Positions 16,679 to 25,152 of a stretch of 57,468 bases of DNA are shown here, piece after piece (positions within the stretch are counted from its first letter, which is position 1; each line of letters opens with the position of its first letter). The DNA lies in assembly GCF_036026595.1 (NCBI RefSeq), contig NZ_JARZFX010000018.1, positions 1-57,468 of the forward strand. Reading direction: 5' to 3'. The stretch comes from Virgibacillus_P tibetensis (GTDB lineage: Bacteria > Bacillota > Bacilli > Bacillales > Amphibacillaceae). The translations under genes were made by a program, and so were the position numbers. A model generated the notes under the pieces. That model was given only the letters and a program-made list of their open reading frames with translations. It did not search any database and was not told where the DNA came from.

Positions 16679-18208
16679 ATGGGGCCACAACTATTTGGTA
16701 TCTTTTTGTTTGTTGCAATTGTTGGGTTGACAATGTATGTGACCTACTTAGCATCGAAAAGAAATAAGAGTACAAATGATTTCTATGCTGCTGGTCGATC
16801 ATTAACTGGTATGCAAAATGGATTTGCTCTAGCTGGCGATTATTTGAGTGCAGCTTCATTTCTTGGAATAGCCGGGCTAGTTGCTCTGCATGGTTATGAT
16901 GGATTTATGTATGCTGTAGGTTGGCTGATGGGTTATGTTATTGTGCTGTTCATCGTTGCAGAACCTTTTAGAAACTCAGGGAAATTTACCTTAGCTGATG
17001 TGCTTTCCTATCGGTTAAATAAAAGGCCTGTTCGAAGTGCAGCGGCAGTAGTAACATTAGCGGTAACACTTTTTTACATGGTCGCACAGCTAGTAGGAGC
17101 AGGTGCAATAATCCAGCTGCTGGTGGGGATTCCATATGAGATAGCAATTGTTTTCATTGGAATATTAATGATTATTTACGTATCACTTGGTGGTATGCTC
17201 GCAACTAGTTGGGTTCAAATAATTAAAGCGGTTTTACTTATGTCCGCTATGGTTATCATGATCCTGTTTATTGCTGTTCTGTTTAACTTCAATTTATCCT
17301 CTCTATTTGGGGCTGTTATTGATAAGAATGGTGTCGAGTTCTTACAGCCAGGAAGGTTGTACAGTAATCCAATTGATCTGCTTTCCTTGGGTATGGCACT
17401 CATATTGGGTACTGCAGGGCTACCACATGTCTTGGTGCGTTTTTACACTGTTCCAACTGCACAAGCTGCACGAAGCTCAGTTATATGGGCGATGGGGCTA
17501 ATCGGCGTTTTTTATATTATGATTTCAATCATTGGGTATGCTGCTTCTGTATTCGTTGGAGCAGATGAAATTGTTGCGATTGATGCCGGTGGTAATATGG
17601 CAGCCCCTCTATTGGGTCAATATTTAGGCGGTGGAGCTGGTACGGTAGGTGGAGAAATGTTTATGGCTGCAATTGCGGCTGTTGCCTTTGCAACGATTGT
17701 AGCTGTTGTAGCAGGTCTTGTCATTACTGGTGCTGGCGCATTTGCTCACGATATTTATACCAACGTTATTAAACGAGGAGAAGTTGATAGTAAGAGGCAA
17801 TTTAAAGTAGCGCGTGTTGCTGCACTTGTTATCGGTATTCTTTCCGTAATAATTGGAATTCTGGCAAAAGGTCTGAATGTTGCTTATTTAGTTGTACTGG
17901 CATTTGCTGTTGGGGCAAGTGCAAATTTACCAGTTATAATCTTTGCATTATATTGGAAAAGATTCAATACAACTGGCGCAGTTGCGAGTATGCTGATTGG
18001 AACGGTTACTGCAGTTACCTTGGTTATGATTGGACCAAGCGTTATGGGAGATAAAGCTATATTTCCATTAGCAAATCCAGGGATAATTAGTATCCCGGCA
18101 GGATTCTTAGCAGCTTACCTATTTACAATCTTTAGTAAACCGGAAGATAACGACCAGATATTTGCTGAAATGTCAGTAAAATCGAATACCGGAATAGGTT
18201 CTGAATAA
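16679..18208 (+). CDS. sodium:solute symporter, acetate permease (ActP)-like, copy 2
   Basis: A 509-residue permease with about 13 membrane helices, carrying SLTGMQNGFALAGDYLSAAS near residue 41 and GTAGLPHVLVRFYTV near residue 243. With DUF485 before it and acetyl-CoA synthetase 107 nt after it, the likely job is acetate uptake feeding AcsA. The upstream cre-like site and LytTR-like repeats suggest control by carbon status and by the neighbouring two-component system. Confidence 0.88.
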   Translation: MGPQLFGIFLFVAIVGLTMYVTYLASKRNKSTNDFYAAGRSLTGMQNGFALAGDYLSAASFLGIAGLVALHGYDGFMYAVGWLMGYVIVLFIVAEPFRNSGKFTLADVLSYRLNKRPVRSAAAVVTLAVTLFYMVAQLVGAGAIIQLLVGIPYEIAIVFIGILMIIYVSLGGMLATSWVQIIKAVLLMSAMVIMILFIAVLFNFNLSSLFGAVIDKNGVEFLQPGRLYSNPIDLLSLGMALILGTAGLPHVLVRFYTVPTAQAARSSVIWAMGLIGVFYIMISIIGYAASVFVGADEIVAIDAGGNMAAPLLGQYLGGGAGTVGGEMFMAAIAAVAFATIVAVVAGLVITGAGAFAHDIYTNVIKRGEVDSKRQFKVARVAALVIGILSVIIGILAKGLNVAYLVVLAFAVGASANLPVIIFALYWKRFNTTGAVASMLIGTVTAVTLVMIGPSVMGDKAIFPLANPGIISIPAGFLAAYLFTIFSKPEDNDQIFAEMSVKSNTGIGSE

Positions 18209-18315
18209 TTATAAGAGTTTTATAGATACGTACTGAAAAGTATTTTATGTCATGTGAGGAAATATATTTTCATAGATATTAACTATGAAGAACAAATCTA
18301 CAAGGAGGAATTTAA

Positions 18316-20040
18316 TTGAATAATACAATTGCTTCAACTACAAAGCAACCAAATATGCCAAATTATGAAGCGGTCTATGAAGACTTTTCATGGGACCAAG
18401 TCGAACAGGAATTTTCCTGGAGTAAGACTGGTAAAGTAAATATGGCATATGAAGCTATCGACCGGCATGCGGAATCATGGCGTAAGAACAAAATCGCTCT
18501 TTATTACAGTGATTTAAAACGTGATGAAAAATATACATTTCAGGATATGAAATACCTATCTAATCAATTTGGAAATGTACTAAAAAAATTAGATATAGAA
18601 AAAGGCGAGCGTGTCTTTTTATTCATGCCAAGGACGCCTGAGATCTATATAAGTATTATGGGTATATTAAAAATTGGTGCAGTGGCTGGTCCGTTATTTG
18701 AAGCGTTCATGGAGCAAGCTGTACGGGACAGATTGGATAATAGTGATGCATCTGTACTTGTTACGACACCTGAGCTATTACCACGCGTACCTTATCAGGA
18801 ATTGCCGCATTTAAAACACATCATATTGGTTGGAGATGGAGAAATCCCAACTACTAATGGAGGAACACAATTTCATCTATATAAAAGGGAGATGAAATCT
18901 GCTTCACGAGATTTAGAAATAGAGTGGGTAGACAGAGAGGATGGCATGATCCTTCACTATACATCGGGCTCTACTGGTAAACCAAAAGGAGTATTACATG
19001 TTCACAATGCAATGATTCAGCACTATCAGACTGCAAAATGGGTATTGGATTTGAAAGAAGAGGATGTTTATTGGTGTACAGCAGATCCGGGGTGGGTAAC
19101 TGGTACTTCTTATGGAATTTTTGGACCTTGGCTGAACGGCGCTTCCAACCTCATACGCGGTGGTCGTTTTAGTCCAGAGGATTGGTACTCAACGATTGAA
19201 AAATACGGGGTTAGTGTATGGTTAAGTGCACCTACTGCATTTCGAAGATTAATGTCTGTTGGGGATGATGTCACGAAAGAATACGATCTGAGTTCATTAC
19301 GACATATTTTAAGTGTTGGGGAGCCATTAAATGCAGAAGTAGTTCATTGGGGACGAAAAGTATATGAATTAAGCATTCACGATCATTGGTGGATGACAGA
19401 AACAGGCGGAATAATAATATCGAACTATCCATCTATGCCAATCAAACCAGGTTCGATGGGACGTCCTTTTCCAGGTATTGAAGTAGCCATATTGGATGAG
19501 CAGGGCCATGAGCTTCCGCGTGGTAAAATGGGACCATTATGTATTAAGTCCGGATGGCCGTCCATGATGAGGACAATCTGGAAAAATGAAAAGAGAATGA
19601 AGCAATATTTTGCAATCCCAGGCTGGTACATCTCTGGCGACCTGGCTACCATGGACGAGGACGGATATGTCTGGTTCCAAGGGCGAGATGACGATGTAAT
19701 TACAACCTCTGGTGAACGGGTTGGTCCATTTGAAGTGGAAAGTAAACTGGTTGAACATCCTGCAGTAGCAGAAGCGGCCGTAATCGGAAAGCCAGACCCA
19801 GTGCGTGGTGAGATTATTAAAGCATTTGTTGCTTTAAGAGAAGGCTATTCTAAAACAGATGATTTGGAAGCAGAGCTTCGTTTATTTGTAAAAGAAGGAC
19901 TTGCAGCTCATGCAGCACCAAGGGAGATTGAAGTTCGAGATTTTCTGCCTAAGACCAGAAGTGGTAAAATTATGCGCCGGGTTCTCAAAGCATGGGATCT
20001 TGATTTACCTACTGGCGATCTATCGACCATGGAAGAATAA
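18316..20040 (+). CDS. acsA: acetyl-CoA synthetase
   Basis: Makes acetyl-CoA from acetate, ATP and CoA via acetyl-AMP. The protein has 574 residues (B. subtilis AcsA is 572). The AMP-binding loop YTSGSTGKPKG is near residue 215, the WWMTETGG motif near 358, and the C-terminal RSGKIMRR motif carries Lys551, the lysine that AcuA-type acetyltransferases modify to switch the enzyme off. A TTG start follows AAGGAGGAA. No acu genes lie in the window. It forms a functional set with the upstream permease. Confidence 0.95.
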   Translation: MNNTIASTTKQPNMPNYEAVYEDFSWDQVEQEFSWSKTGKVNMAYEAIDRHAESWRKNKIALYYSDLKRDEKYTFQDMKYLSNQFGNVLKKLDIEKGERVFLFMPRTPEIYISIMGILKIGAVAGPLFEAFMEQAVRDRLDNSDASVLVTTPELLPRVPYQELPHLKHIILVGDGEIPTTNGGTQFHLYKREMKSASRDLEIEWVDREDGMILHYTSGSTGKPKGVLHVHNAMIQHYQTAKWVLDLKEEDVYWCTADPGWVTGTSYGIFGPWLNGASNLIRGGRFSPEDWYSTIEKYGVSVWLSAPTAFRRLMSVGDDVTKEYDLSSLRHILSVGEPLNAEVVHWGRKVYELSIHDHWWMTETGGIIISNYPSMPIKPGSMGRPFPGIEVAILDEQGHELPRGKMGPLCIKSGWPSMMRTIWKNEKRMKQYFAIPGWYISGDLATMDEDGYVWFQGRDDDVITTSGERVGPFEVESKLVEHPAVAEAAVIGKPDPVRGEIIKAFVALREGYSKTDDLEAELRLFVKEGLAAHAAPREIEVRDFLPKTRSGKIMRRVLKAWDLDLPTGDLSTMEE

Positions 20041-20056
20041 TACTAGTTAACATGAG

Positions 20057-20098
20057 AAGAGATTGTTGCCCTGTTTATGGGAAACAATCTCTTTTTTT
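20057..20098 (+). terminator. terminator of acsA
   Basis: AGAGATTGTT pairs with AACAATCTCT across a short loop and is followed by seven T. Confidence 0.9.
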
Positions 20099-20103
20099 AA
20101 AAG

Positions 20104-20204
20104 GTAAGAAAGCATTTAATTTTTGGCTGCAATTAATTCTTACACTTAAACAGCCACGTCCATTTTCGACGGACAAATGTTTTCGGTGGGACGAGCAGTG
20201 CGCA
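20104..20204. repeat. GC-rich interspersed repeat, copy R3 (left end only)
   Basis: The left flank (TAAGAAAGCAT, then TGCAATTAATTCTTACACTT) matches the start of copy R2 at 24355, then AGCCACGTCCA begins the common body, which is soon lost. It abuts the broken 3' end of the racemase pseudogene, so insertion or recombination at this repeat probably removed the rest of that gene. Confidence 0.65.
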
Positions 20205-20816
20205 GTCCCAGGCTTAGAAGATTGGTGTCAGCTAAAGTATAGGCTGAGTTGGCATCTGCCATAATAGGCGTATCAAGAAAGTGCTTACGAACCACTTGGA
20301 GTACTTCTACGTCCCAGCTTGGCTTAATTTTTAATTTGTTCCGTTTATAGCCTTCTTGCACATAATGACGGACCGTTTCAATCAGATCGTCTGTTGATGG
20401 CTGAATACCCATACTTATTCCAACATCAATTGTTGACTTAGTGCCACCGAGAGATTCCGTTAAAAGAATTTTTTTCGTTTTGCATACAGATCCCAAACAG
20501 CGCCCTCTAATGCAGACTTAGCCATATTATTTCGCATACTAGTCGAAAATAAAGCCGAAACATCATCCGGATGGTTAATTTCATTTTCCAGCAGCAACTT
20601 TATTAAAAAATCCTCTATTATATGGAGGTTAGTCTGTACAGTTTCTTCGCTGTACCATGGACTGGTAAAGGCCACGGATTCTCCAAATCCACTTTCACCT
20701 TTGTTATCTAGAGCTTCTGTTATAAAAAAATTCATGAAAAGCACCAAAACTAGTGGTGAACGGATCATTTAACTTCATCCTCAAATGAGTTTTATCTGTC
20801 GTATTGGAATACTCAA
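20205..20816 (-). pseudogene. broken N-succinylamino-acid racemase/MenC-like enolase-superfamily gene
   Basis: Recognisable as the Bacillus MenC/N-acylamino acid racemase family: ESGFGESVAF, SPWYSEETVQTN, NNMAKSALEGAVWDLYAK, LGGTKSTIDVG, GYKRNKLKIKP and MADANSAYTLAD appear in order. The reading frame is broken at about 20465, 20735 and 20780, and everything after the first metal ligand region is missing, replaced by repeat R3. A TTG at 20816 after TAGGAGG was the likely start and overlaps the stop of the acyltransferase gene, so the two were once an operon. The product cannot be active. Confidence 0.88.
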
Positions 20817-20828
20817 TTTAAAATCCTC

Positions 20829-21614
20829 CTATGCTTTTTTTGTGAAGTAATAATAACTTATCGCGTTAGACTGGGTTTGCAATAGGTCTGTAGCTTGATA
20901 ATCGTTTGAGAAGAGCGCTGTAATTACTTTTCGGGTTTCATATCTCCATTTTTTTGCAAGTTCAATGTCTTCTTCTTTCAGGTTTTGAATGGTTTTAGGA
21001 ATAGCGACAAAATATCCGTCACTGTCTAATTTTTGTTTAACTGTAAGTACTGGCTTTTTGCCTGCGCCTTCTCTAAGTAATACGTTGTCCTCATTAAACA
21101 TCGTTGCTTTTGTATGAGGTTTTTCTTTCCATCTCCATTCAATAACAATCCGATCCGTAGGCATACCTTTGTTCAACCCATCATTTATTGGGCCATAATG
21201 ATCTACATTATATCGAACACCGACAGCACCTAACTTATGGATATTAAGGTATGCATTCAAGCTCTCCAGGGGATCGAATGTCCAGGTTATCATATCGTAG
21301 CCAATTTGTTCTGCGATTTCAGCTTGTTTATATTTCATCTTCATACCAATACCATTTTTTCTGTACGCAGGAAGAATTCCAAGCATATGGGAGCAAAGAT
21401 AGGTATTTACTCCATCAAAGCCAGGGAACCCGTAAGAAAATCCAATTAACTTTTCTTCAGAGAAGGCACCTAATATTATTCCACCATTATTATTGACAGT
21501 GTATTTTTGATGAAAAGGAATAGAAGACGCTTGCCACACTACTTCTTCCACCTTTCCAATTTCTTGGAGTTCCTTTATCGTAGTTAGTTTTCTTATTTCA
21601 ATCGTGTCTGTCAT
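20829..21614 (-). CDS. GNAT acyltransferase, likely D-amino-acid N-succinyltransferase type
   Basis: A 261-residue GNAT protein with the acyl-CoA loop GILPAYRKNGIGMKMK near residue 82. This subfamily is found next to N-succinylamino-acid racemase in Bacillales. The described pathway there succinylates D-amino acids, epimerises them, then removes succinate to give L-amino acids. Here the partner racemase downstream is a pseudogene, so the enzyme has lost its pathway or serves another role. A GGAGTAACCCCC ribosome region precedes the ATG. The frame is intact with no sign of decay. Confidence 0.75.
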   Translation of the reverse strand: MTDTIEIRKLTTIKELQEIGKVEEVVWQASSIPFHQKYTVNNNGGIILGAFSEEKLIGFSYGFPGFDGVNTYLCSHMLGILPAYRKNGIGMKMKYKQAEIAEQIGYDMITWTFDPLESLNAYLNIHKLGAVGVRYNVDHYGPINDGLNKGMPTDRIVIEWRWKEKPHTKATMFNEDNVLLREGAGKKPVLTVKQKLDSDGYFVAIPKTIQNLKEEDIELAKKWRYETRKVITALFSNDYQATDLLQTQSNAISYYYFTKKA

Positions 21615-21649
21615 GGGGGTTACTCCTTTTTGTATAGTTATTCAGCTGT

Positions 21650-21795
21650 TTATGCTTTTAAGACCCTTTTTCCAGGTATAGCATCTACCAAGGTGGGGTC
21701 TGGCAACGCGGGCATTATTTCCTTAAAAGATTATCTGCGCCAAATTGTGCTGATTCATGTTTCTGTGACAGGTAGTCTTCAAGGACATCTTTTTA
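21650..21795 (-). pseudogene. C-terminal remnant of an unidentified gene upstream of the acyltransferase
   Basis: On the minus strand one frame reads DVLEDYLSQKHESAQFGADN and stops. A frame shift then continues with MPALPDPTLVDAIPGKRVLK to a stop at 21650, 35 nt before the acyltransferase start. The two pieces look like one protein's C-terminus split by an indel. I cannot name the family. Its position suggests the first gene of the former N-acylamino-acid operon. Confidence 0.4.
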
Positions 21796-22007
21796 GTTAA
21801 TTATAGGACAGTAAAATCTCAAAAGTTTTACTTCATGTAACTGGGAAGACATAGCATTTAATCTTAAACGCAGTACATTAAGTTGATTATAGAAAATTTA
21901 CTTTTTACGTACACTATCATACTACATATTTTTTCTCAATAATAAATAGTAAGAAAAATAAAAAGACAGTTTCTTGCAAGCAAAGAACGCTTCTTCTGGG
22001 GTCTTTA

Positions 22008-22077
22008 GACACGTGCTGTTTCGAGGAACACGACGTTCTAGTGTCGGCGTTGGTCATAGGACGTGATCGTTTTTAGC
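22008..22077. repeat. short interspersed repeat, copy R5
   Basis: The block AACACGACGTTCTAGTGTCG followed by GCGTTGGTCAT occurs again at 40088-40120 with only a few changes, and in degenerate form inside R1 (7545-7585: GACGTCCTAGTGCCG, then AGGACGTG). It lies in an otherwise empty gap before sspP. Confidence 0.65.
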
Positions 22078-22194
22078 CGATCCATAGGATAAGGAATGCT
22101 TCAGCGATATCAGTCTCGGATAAGTTCATTACTCCAGAATGAATAATATGCTGGCCATGCTTAAAGCTAACTAAATGGAAAGGAGGCAAAAATA

Positions 22195-22347
22195 ATGGGA
22201 GGAAAACCAAAAGGACCAAAGCAGCAAGAGCGTCCCAAGTTGCCACAAAGCCCGCAACAACCATATGGTGAACCACTGAGCGGTTCGAAAAAAGTTAAGA
22301 ATGCAAATCATACACGACAAAAGCATAATCCACACCACGGCCTTTGA
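22195..22347 (+). CDS. sspP: small acid-soluble spore protein P
   Basis: A 50-residue basic protein ending EPLSGSKKVKNANHTRQKHN, which matches the conserved C-terminal half of SspP. It is a minor spore-core SASP made in the forespore. The ATG follows AAAGGAGG with good spacing. In B. subtilis sspP lies with sspO near citB, but here it stands alone. I looked for a sigma-G promoter upstream and did not see a convincing one. Confidence 0.9.
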   Translation: MGGKPKGPKQQERPKLPQSPQQPYGEPLSGSKKVKNANHTRQKHNPHHGL

Positions 22348-22353
22348 TTAACT

Positions 22354-22386
22354 GGGTATCCTGTAAGTTTGGGATACCCTTTCAGG
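22354..22386 (+). terminator. terminator of sspP
   Basis: GGGTATCC pairs with GGATACCC around a short loop, with a T-rich tail after it. Confidence 0.8.
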
Positions 22387-22477
22387 TTTTTGGAGCATTG
22401 CATTGAGCGTCCAGTCGATAGAAGCCCGTACTATTTTATTATGAATTTGTATAGTTTATATGAAAGGGGCTGACTGT

Positions 22478-22855
22478 ATGTGGAAGGAGTTTAAGGAGTT
22501 TGCAGTTAAAGGAAATGTTATAGACCTGGCTGTCGCAGTAGTTGTAGGTGCATCTTTTGGATCAATTGTTACATCACTTGTTGAAAATATTATTACCCCA
22601 CTGATTGGTATTCTTATGAATGGTGTTGACTTTTCGGGGTTTAAATATACAGTCGGAGATGCGGAGGTATTGTATGGTAATTTTATTCAATCCGTTTTTG
22701 ACTTTATAATAGTTGCCTTCTCTATATTTATATTCATTCGCGTGCTGATGAAATTAAAACTGAAAAAGGAAGAAGAAGAGGTGAAAAAGAAAACCAGACA
22801 GGAAAAGTTACTAACAGAAATCAGAGATCTGTTAAAGAAAACAACTAAAAAATAA
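22478..22855 (+). CDS. mscL: large-conductance mechanosensitive channel
   Basis: A 125-residue pore subunit that opens at high membrane tension and releases solutes on osmotic downshock, fitting a salt-tolerant lifestyle. MscL signatures are present: EFKEFAVKGNVIDLAVAVVV at the N-terminus and first helix, IGILMNGVDF after it, the second helix (FDFIIVAFSIFIFIRVL) and a charged coiled C-terminus. The ATG at 22478 follows GAAAGGGG. The ATG 18 nt upstream lies before that site. Confidence 0.95.
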   Translation: MWKEFKEFAVKGNVIDLAVAVVVGASFGSIVTSLVENIITPLIGILMNGVDFSGFKYTVGDAEVLYGNFIQSVFDFIIVAFSIFIFIRVLMKLKLKKEEEEVKKKTRQEKLLTEIRDLLKKTTKK

Positions 22856-22972
22856 TAGTGACAGAGTGGCGTTAAATAGGAGGACAGCAAGACCCAAGAA
22901 GAAACAATTTGCTATAATTGTATATACAGGTGCTATAAATCCACGAAGGAATATAGAAATGGGGAAGTTACT

Positions 22973-23761
22973 TTGGTTAATATAAACGATGATTGGTTTA
23001 CTGTTAAACAATTAGATGAAGAGACGTTTGCTATTAGTGAATATGGACATTGGGAAAAAGTACATTCCTTTCTTCTTATTGGAAAAGAGAGGGCCGCTTT
23101 GATTGATACTGGTTTAGGAATTGATACGATTAAAAGAATAACCGATCAGCTGACTGATCTGGAAGTTATAGTCATAACAACACATGTTCATGTAGATCAT
23201 ATTGGCAGCCATGGAGATTTTAATACGATACTTGTCCATGAAGCTGAAGCAGATTGGATGATAAATGGGATTAAGGGATTAAGTATCGAACAGATCCGCA
23301 AAGATATCAGTCGGGATATTACGATACCCACCCCAGCAACCTTTAATCCCGACACGTATACACCATTCCAAGGGAATCCAACAAGGACATTAGTTGATGG
23401 AGATACAATAGACATAGGGAATCGAAGTTTAAGCATTCTACATACGCCAGGTCATTCACCAGGCCATATTTGTATAGTAGACAATCAGCGGGGGTATCTG
23501 TTCACAGGAGATTTACTATATACGGGAACATCGGTTTATGCATTTTACCCAACGACAGATCCTGTTGATCTAGTAAATTCGTTTGAAAGGATTACTTATT
23601 TAAAGGGGATAAACAAGATTTTTGGTTCTCATAACCAGTTGGGACTGGAGGTTAGCATGTTAACTGAAGTACGTGAGGCTGTTAAAGAACTTCGTGAAAA
23701 AGATGTTATAAGACACGGCACAGGGATTCATAAATTTAAAAATTTTAGTGTGCAGTTTTAG
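22973..23761 (+). CDS. metallo-beta-lactamase fold hydrolase
   Basis: A 262-residue hydrolase with the metal-binding THVHVDHIGSH near residue 66, HTPGHSPGH near 155, TGDLLY near 178 and a C-terminal GSHN, the ordered ligand set of the glyoxalase II/MBL superfamily. The substrate is unknown. The TTG start follows GGGGAAG. The DUF4269 gene begins 21 nt downstream and probably shares the transcript. Confidence 0.87.
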   Translation: MVNINDDWFTVKQLDEETFAISEYGHWEKVHSFLLIGKERAALIDTGLGIDTIKRITDQLTDLEVIVITTHVHVDHIGSHGDFNTILVHEAEADWMINGIKGLSIEQIRKDISRDITIPTPATFNPDTYTPFQGNPTRTLVDGDTIDIGNRSLSILHTPGHSPGHICIVDNQRGYLFTGDLLYTGTSVYAFYPTTDPVDLVNSFERITYLKGINKIFGSHNQLGLEVSMLTEVREAVKELREKDVIRHGTGIHKFKNFSVQF

Positions 23762-23782
23762 TGATGAAAGGAAAGGGAAGTC

Positions 23783-24319
23783 ATGTTAGATTCATTTGAA
23801 ACTTTAAAGAATGGCAACGCTAAACAGATAAAGGCGTATAAAGCGATATATAATTTAAATATTATGAGCGACCTAAAAGAATTTACCCCAGTCTTATGTG
23901 GGACAATACCTATTGCGATTGATCTAGCAAGTTCAGATTTAGATATTATTATGGAAGTACATGATTTTGAACAATTTGAATTACAGATTACTCACCTGTA
24001 TAAAAGCAAAGATGTGTTTCGAATTAAGAGGACTGTCATTCGAAGCAGGCTAGTAGTTAAAGCTAATTTTCTCTATGAAGGTTTTCAGTTTGAACTGTTC
24101 GGGCAGGCTCAGCCCATACATAAGCAGCACGCATATCTCCATATGATTATCGAACAAGCTTTAATAAAAGCGAATCCTGGTTTAAGAGAAAAAGTAATAA
24201 GACTTAAAAAGCAAGGTTATAAAACAGAACCAGCTTTTTGTAAAATATTAGGAATTAGCGGAGATTCCTATGAAAATCTAATTATCTATGGAAAAGAAGT
24301 AGGTATTGATTGTTGGTAA
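23783..24319 (+). CDS. DUF4269 family protein
   Basis: A 178-residue protein matching the DUF4269 pattern: N-terminal LKNGNAKQIKAY, then CGTIPIAIDLASSDLDIIME, which resembles a nucleotidyltransferase GT/S-D-D signature, and KTEPAFCKILGISGD near the C-terminus. Function is uncharacterised, and a nucleotidyltransferase-like fold is inferred from the motif. AAGGGAAG precedes the ATG, and a terminator follows directly. Confidence 0.8.
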   Translation: MLDSFETLKNGNAKQIKAYKAIYNLNIMSDLKEFTPVLCGTIPIAIDLASSDLDIIMEVHDFEQFELQITHLYKSKDVFRIKRTVIRSRLVVKANFLYEGFQFELFGQAQPIHKQHAYLHMIIEQALIKANPGLREKVIRLKKQGYKTEPAFCKILGISGDSYENLIIYGKEVGIDCW

Positions 24320-24320
24320 A

Positions 24321-24348
24321 AAACGAGGAAACCTTTTCTCGTTTTTTT
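24321..24348 (+). terminator. terminator after the DUF4269 gene
   Basis: AAACGAG pairs with CTCGTTT, followed by more T. Confidence 0.85.
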
Positions 24349-24354
24349 CGTATG

Positions 24355-24738
24355 ATAAGAAAGCATTTTTGACTGCAATTAATTCTTACACTTAAACAGC
24401 CACGTCCAGCTCCAGCGCCCATCACCTATTGTCCTTGCGGAAGCCTCCTTACGATAAGTCAACATCGGCTTCCTCCAGATAAGGAAGGCCGACTAAAACC
24501 GGGCTTGTGCTCAGGCGTCGCCATACCCCTATGAAGGGGCATGTTTCCTTTTAGATGAACTTGGCTTATCGCCAGGAATGGCGAAAGTCTAAGTGAATAT
24601 TATACTTTGGAGTGAATCTCCTGCGGCAGGGGAAGATCGACTAAATCCGCCGCTCCTGAGCGACTACGTCGACCCACCCTCGGATGCGCGGGCGCAGTCC
24701 GTACGTCCCTAACCGAGCGCCCTGCGCCTTAGTTCTAT
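24355..24738. repeat. long GC-rich interspersed repeat, copy R2
   Basis: The second full copy of the repeat seen at 7471-7902, sharing about 300 bp of near-continuous identity including GGATAAGGAAGGCCGACTA, the CTTGTGCTCAGGCGTCG segment, GGGGCATGTTTCCTTTTA and GCGGGCGCAGTCCGTACGTC. The left flank differs from R1 and matches R3 instead. The left end reads GTCCAGCTCCAGCGCCC and the right end GAGCGCCCTGCGCC, echoing the inverted ends of widespread Bacillus intergenic repeats. No coding frame. Confidence 0.8.
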
Positions 24739-24776
24739 GATTAATTGTTTGAAAATTGAATATTGGAGGGATTGTA

Positions 24777-25124
24777 TTGCTGAAAAATTTGCTGCATATG
24801 GAAGGAATGGCTGTACTGCTAATTAGCATTTATTTTTATGCTGTTAGTGATTTTAGTTGGGTGCTGTTTTTTGTTTTACTGCTCGCTCCTGATTTATCGA
24901 TGCTCGGTTATCTAAAACATAATCAATTCGGAGCGGTTATCTATAATGTTTTCCATACCTATGTATTTCCTATTGTATTGGTTTTAGTCGGTATCTCATT
25001 ATTGCTCCCAACTCTTTTAGCAATAGGACTCATTTGGTTTGCACACATTGGGATAGACCGGTCAGTCGGGTATGGGCTGAAATATCCTACTGCTTTTAAA
25101 GATACGCATTTGCAACGCGTTTGA
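24777..25124 (+). CDS. DUF4260 family membrane protein
   Basis: A 115-residue protein with three or four hydrophobic helices and the conserved APDLSMLGYL, YNVFHTYVFP and HIGIDRSVGYGLKYP motifs of DUF4260. The TTG at 24777 follows TTGGAGGG, and an upstream in-frame TTG has no ribosome site. Function unknown. The SDR gene follows 28 nt later. Confidence 0.82.
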   Translation: MLKNLLHMEGMAVLLISIYFYAVSDFSWVLFFVLLLAPDLSMLGYLKHNQFGAVIYNVFHTYVFPIVLVLVGISLLLPTLLAIGLIWFAHIGIDRSVGYGLKYPTAFKDTHLQRV

Positions 25125-25152
25125 AGCACTAAAAAATAATGGGGGCTATGAA

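Noticed and set aside
22078..22194. Sigma-G promoter for sspP
   Set aside because: GGATAAG and later AT-rich boxes do not fit the consensus and spacing well enough to report.
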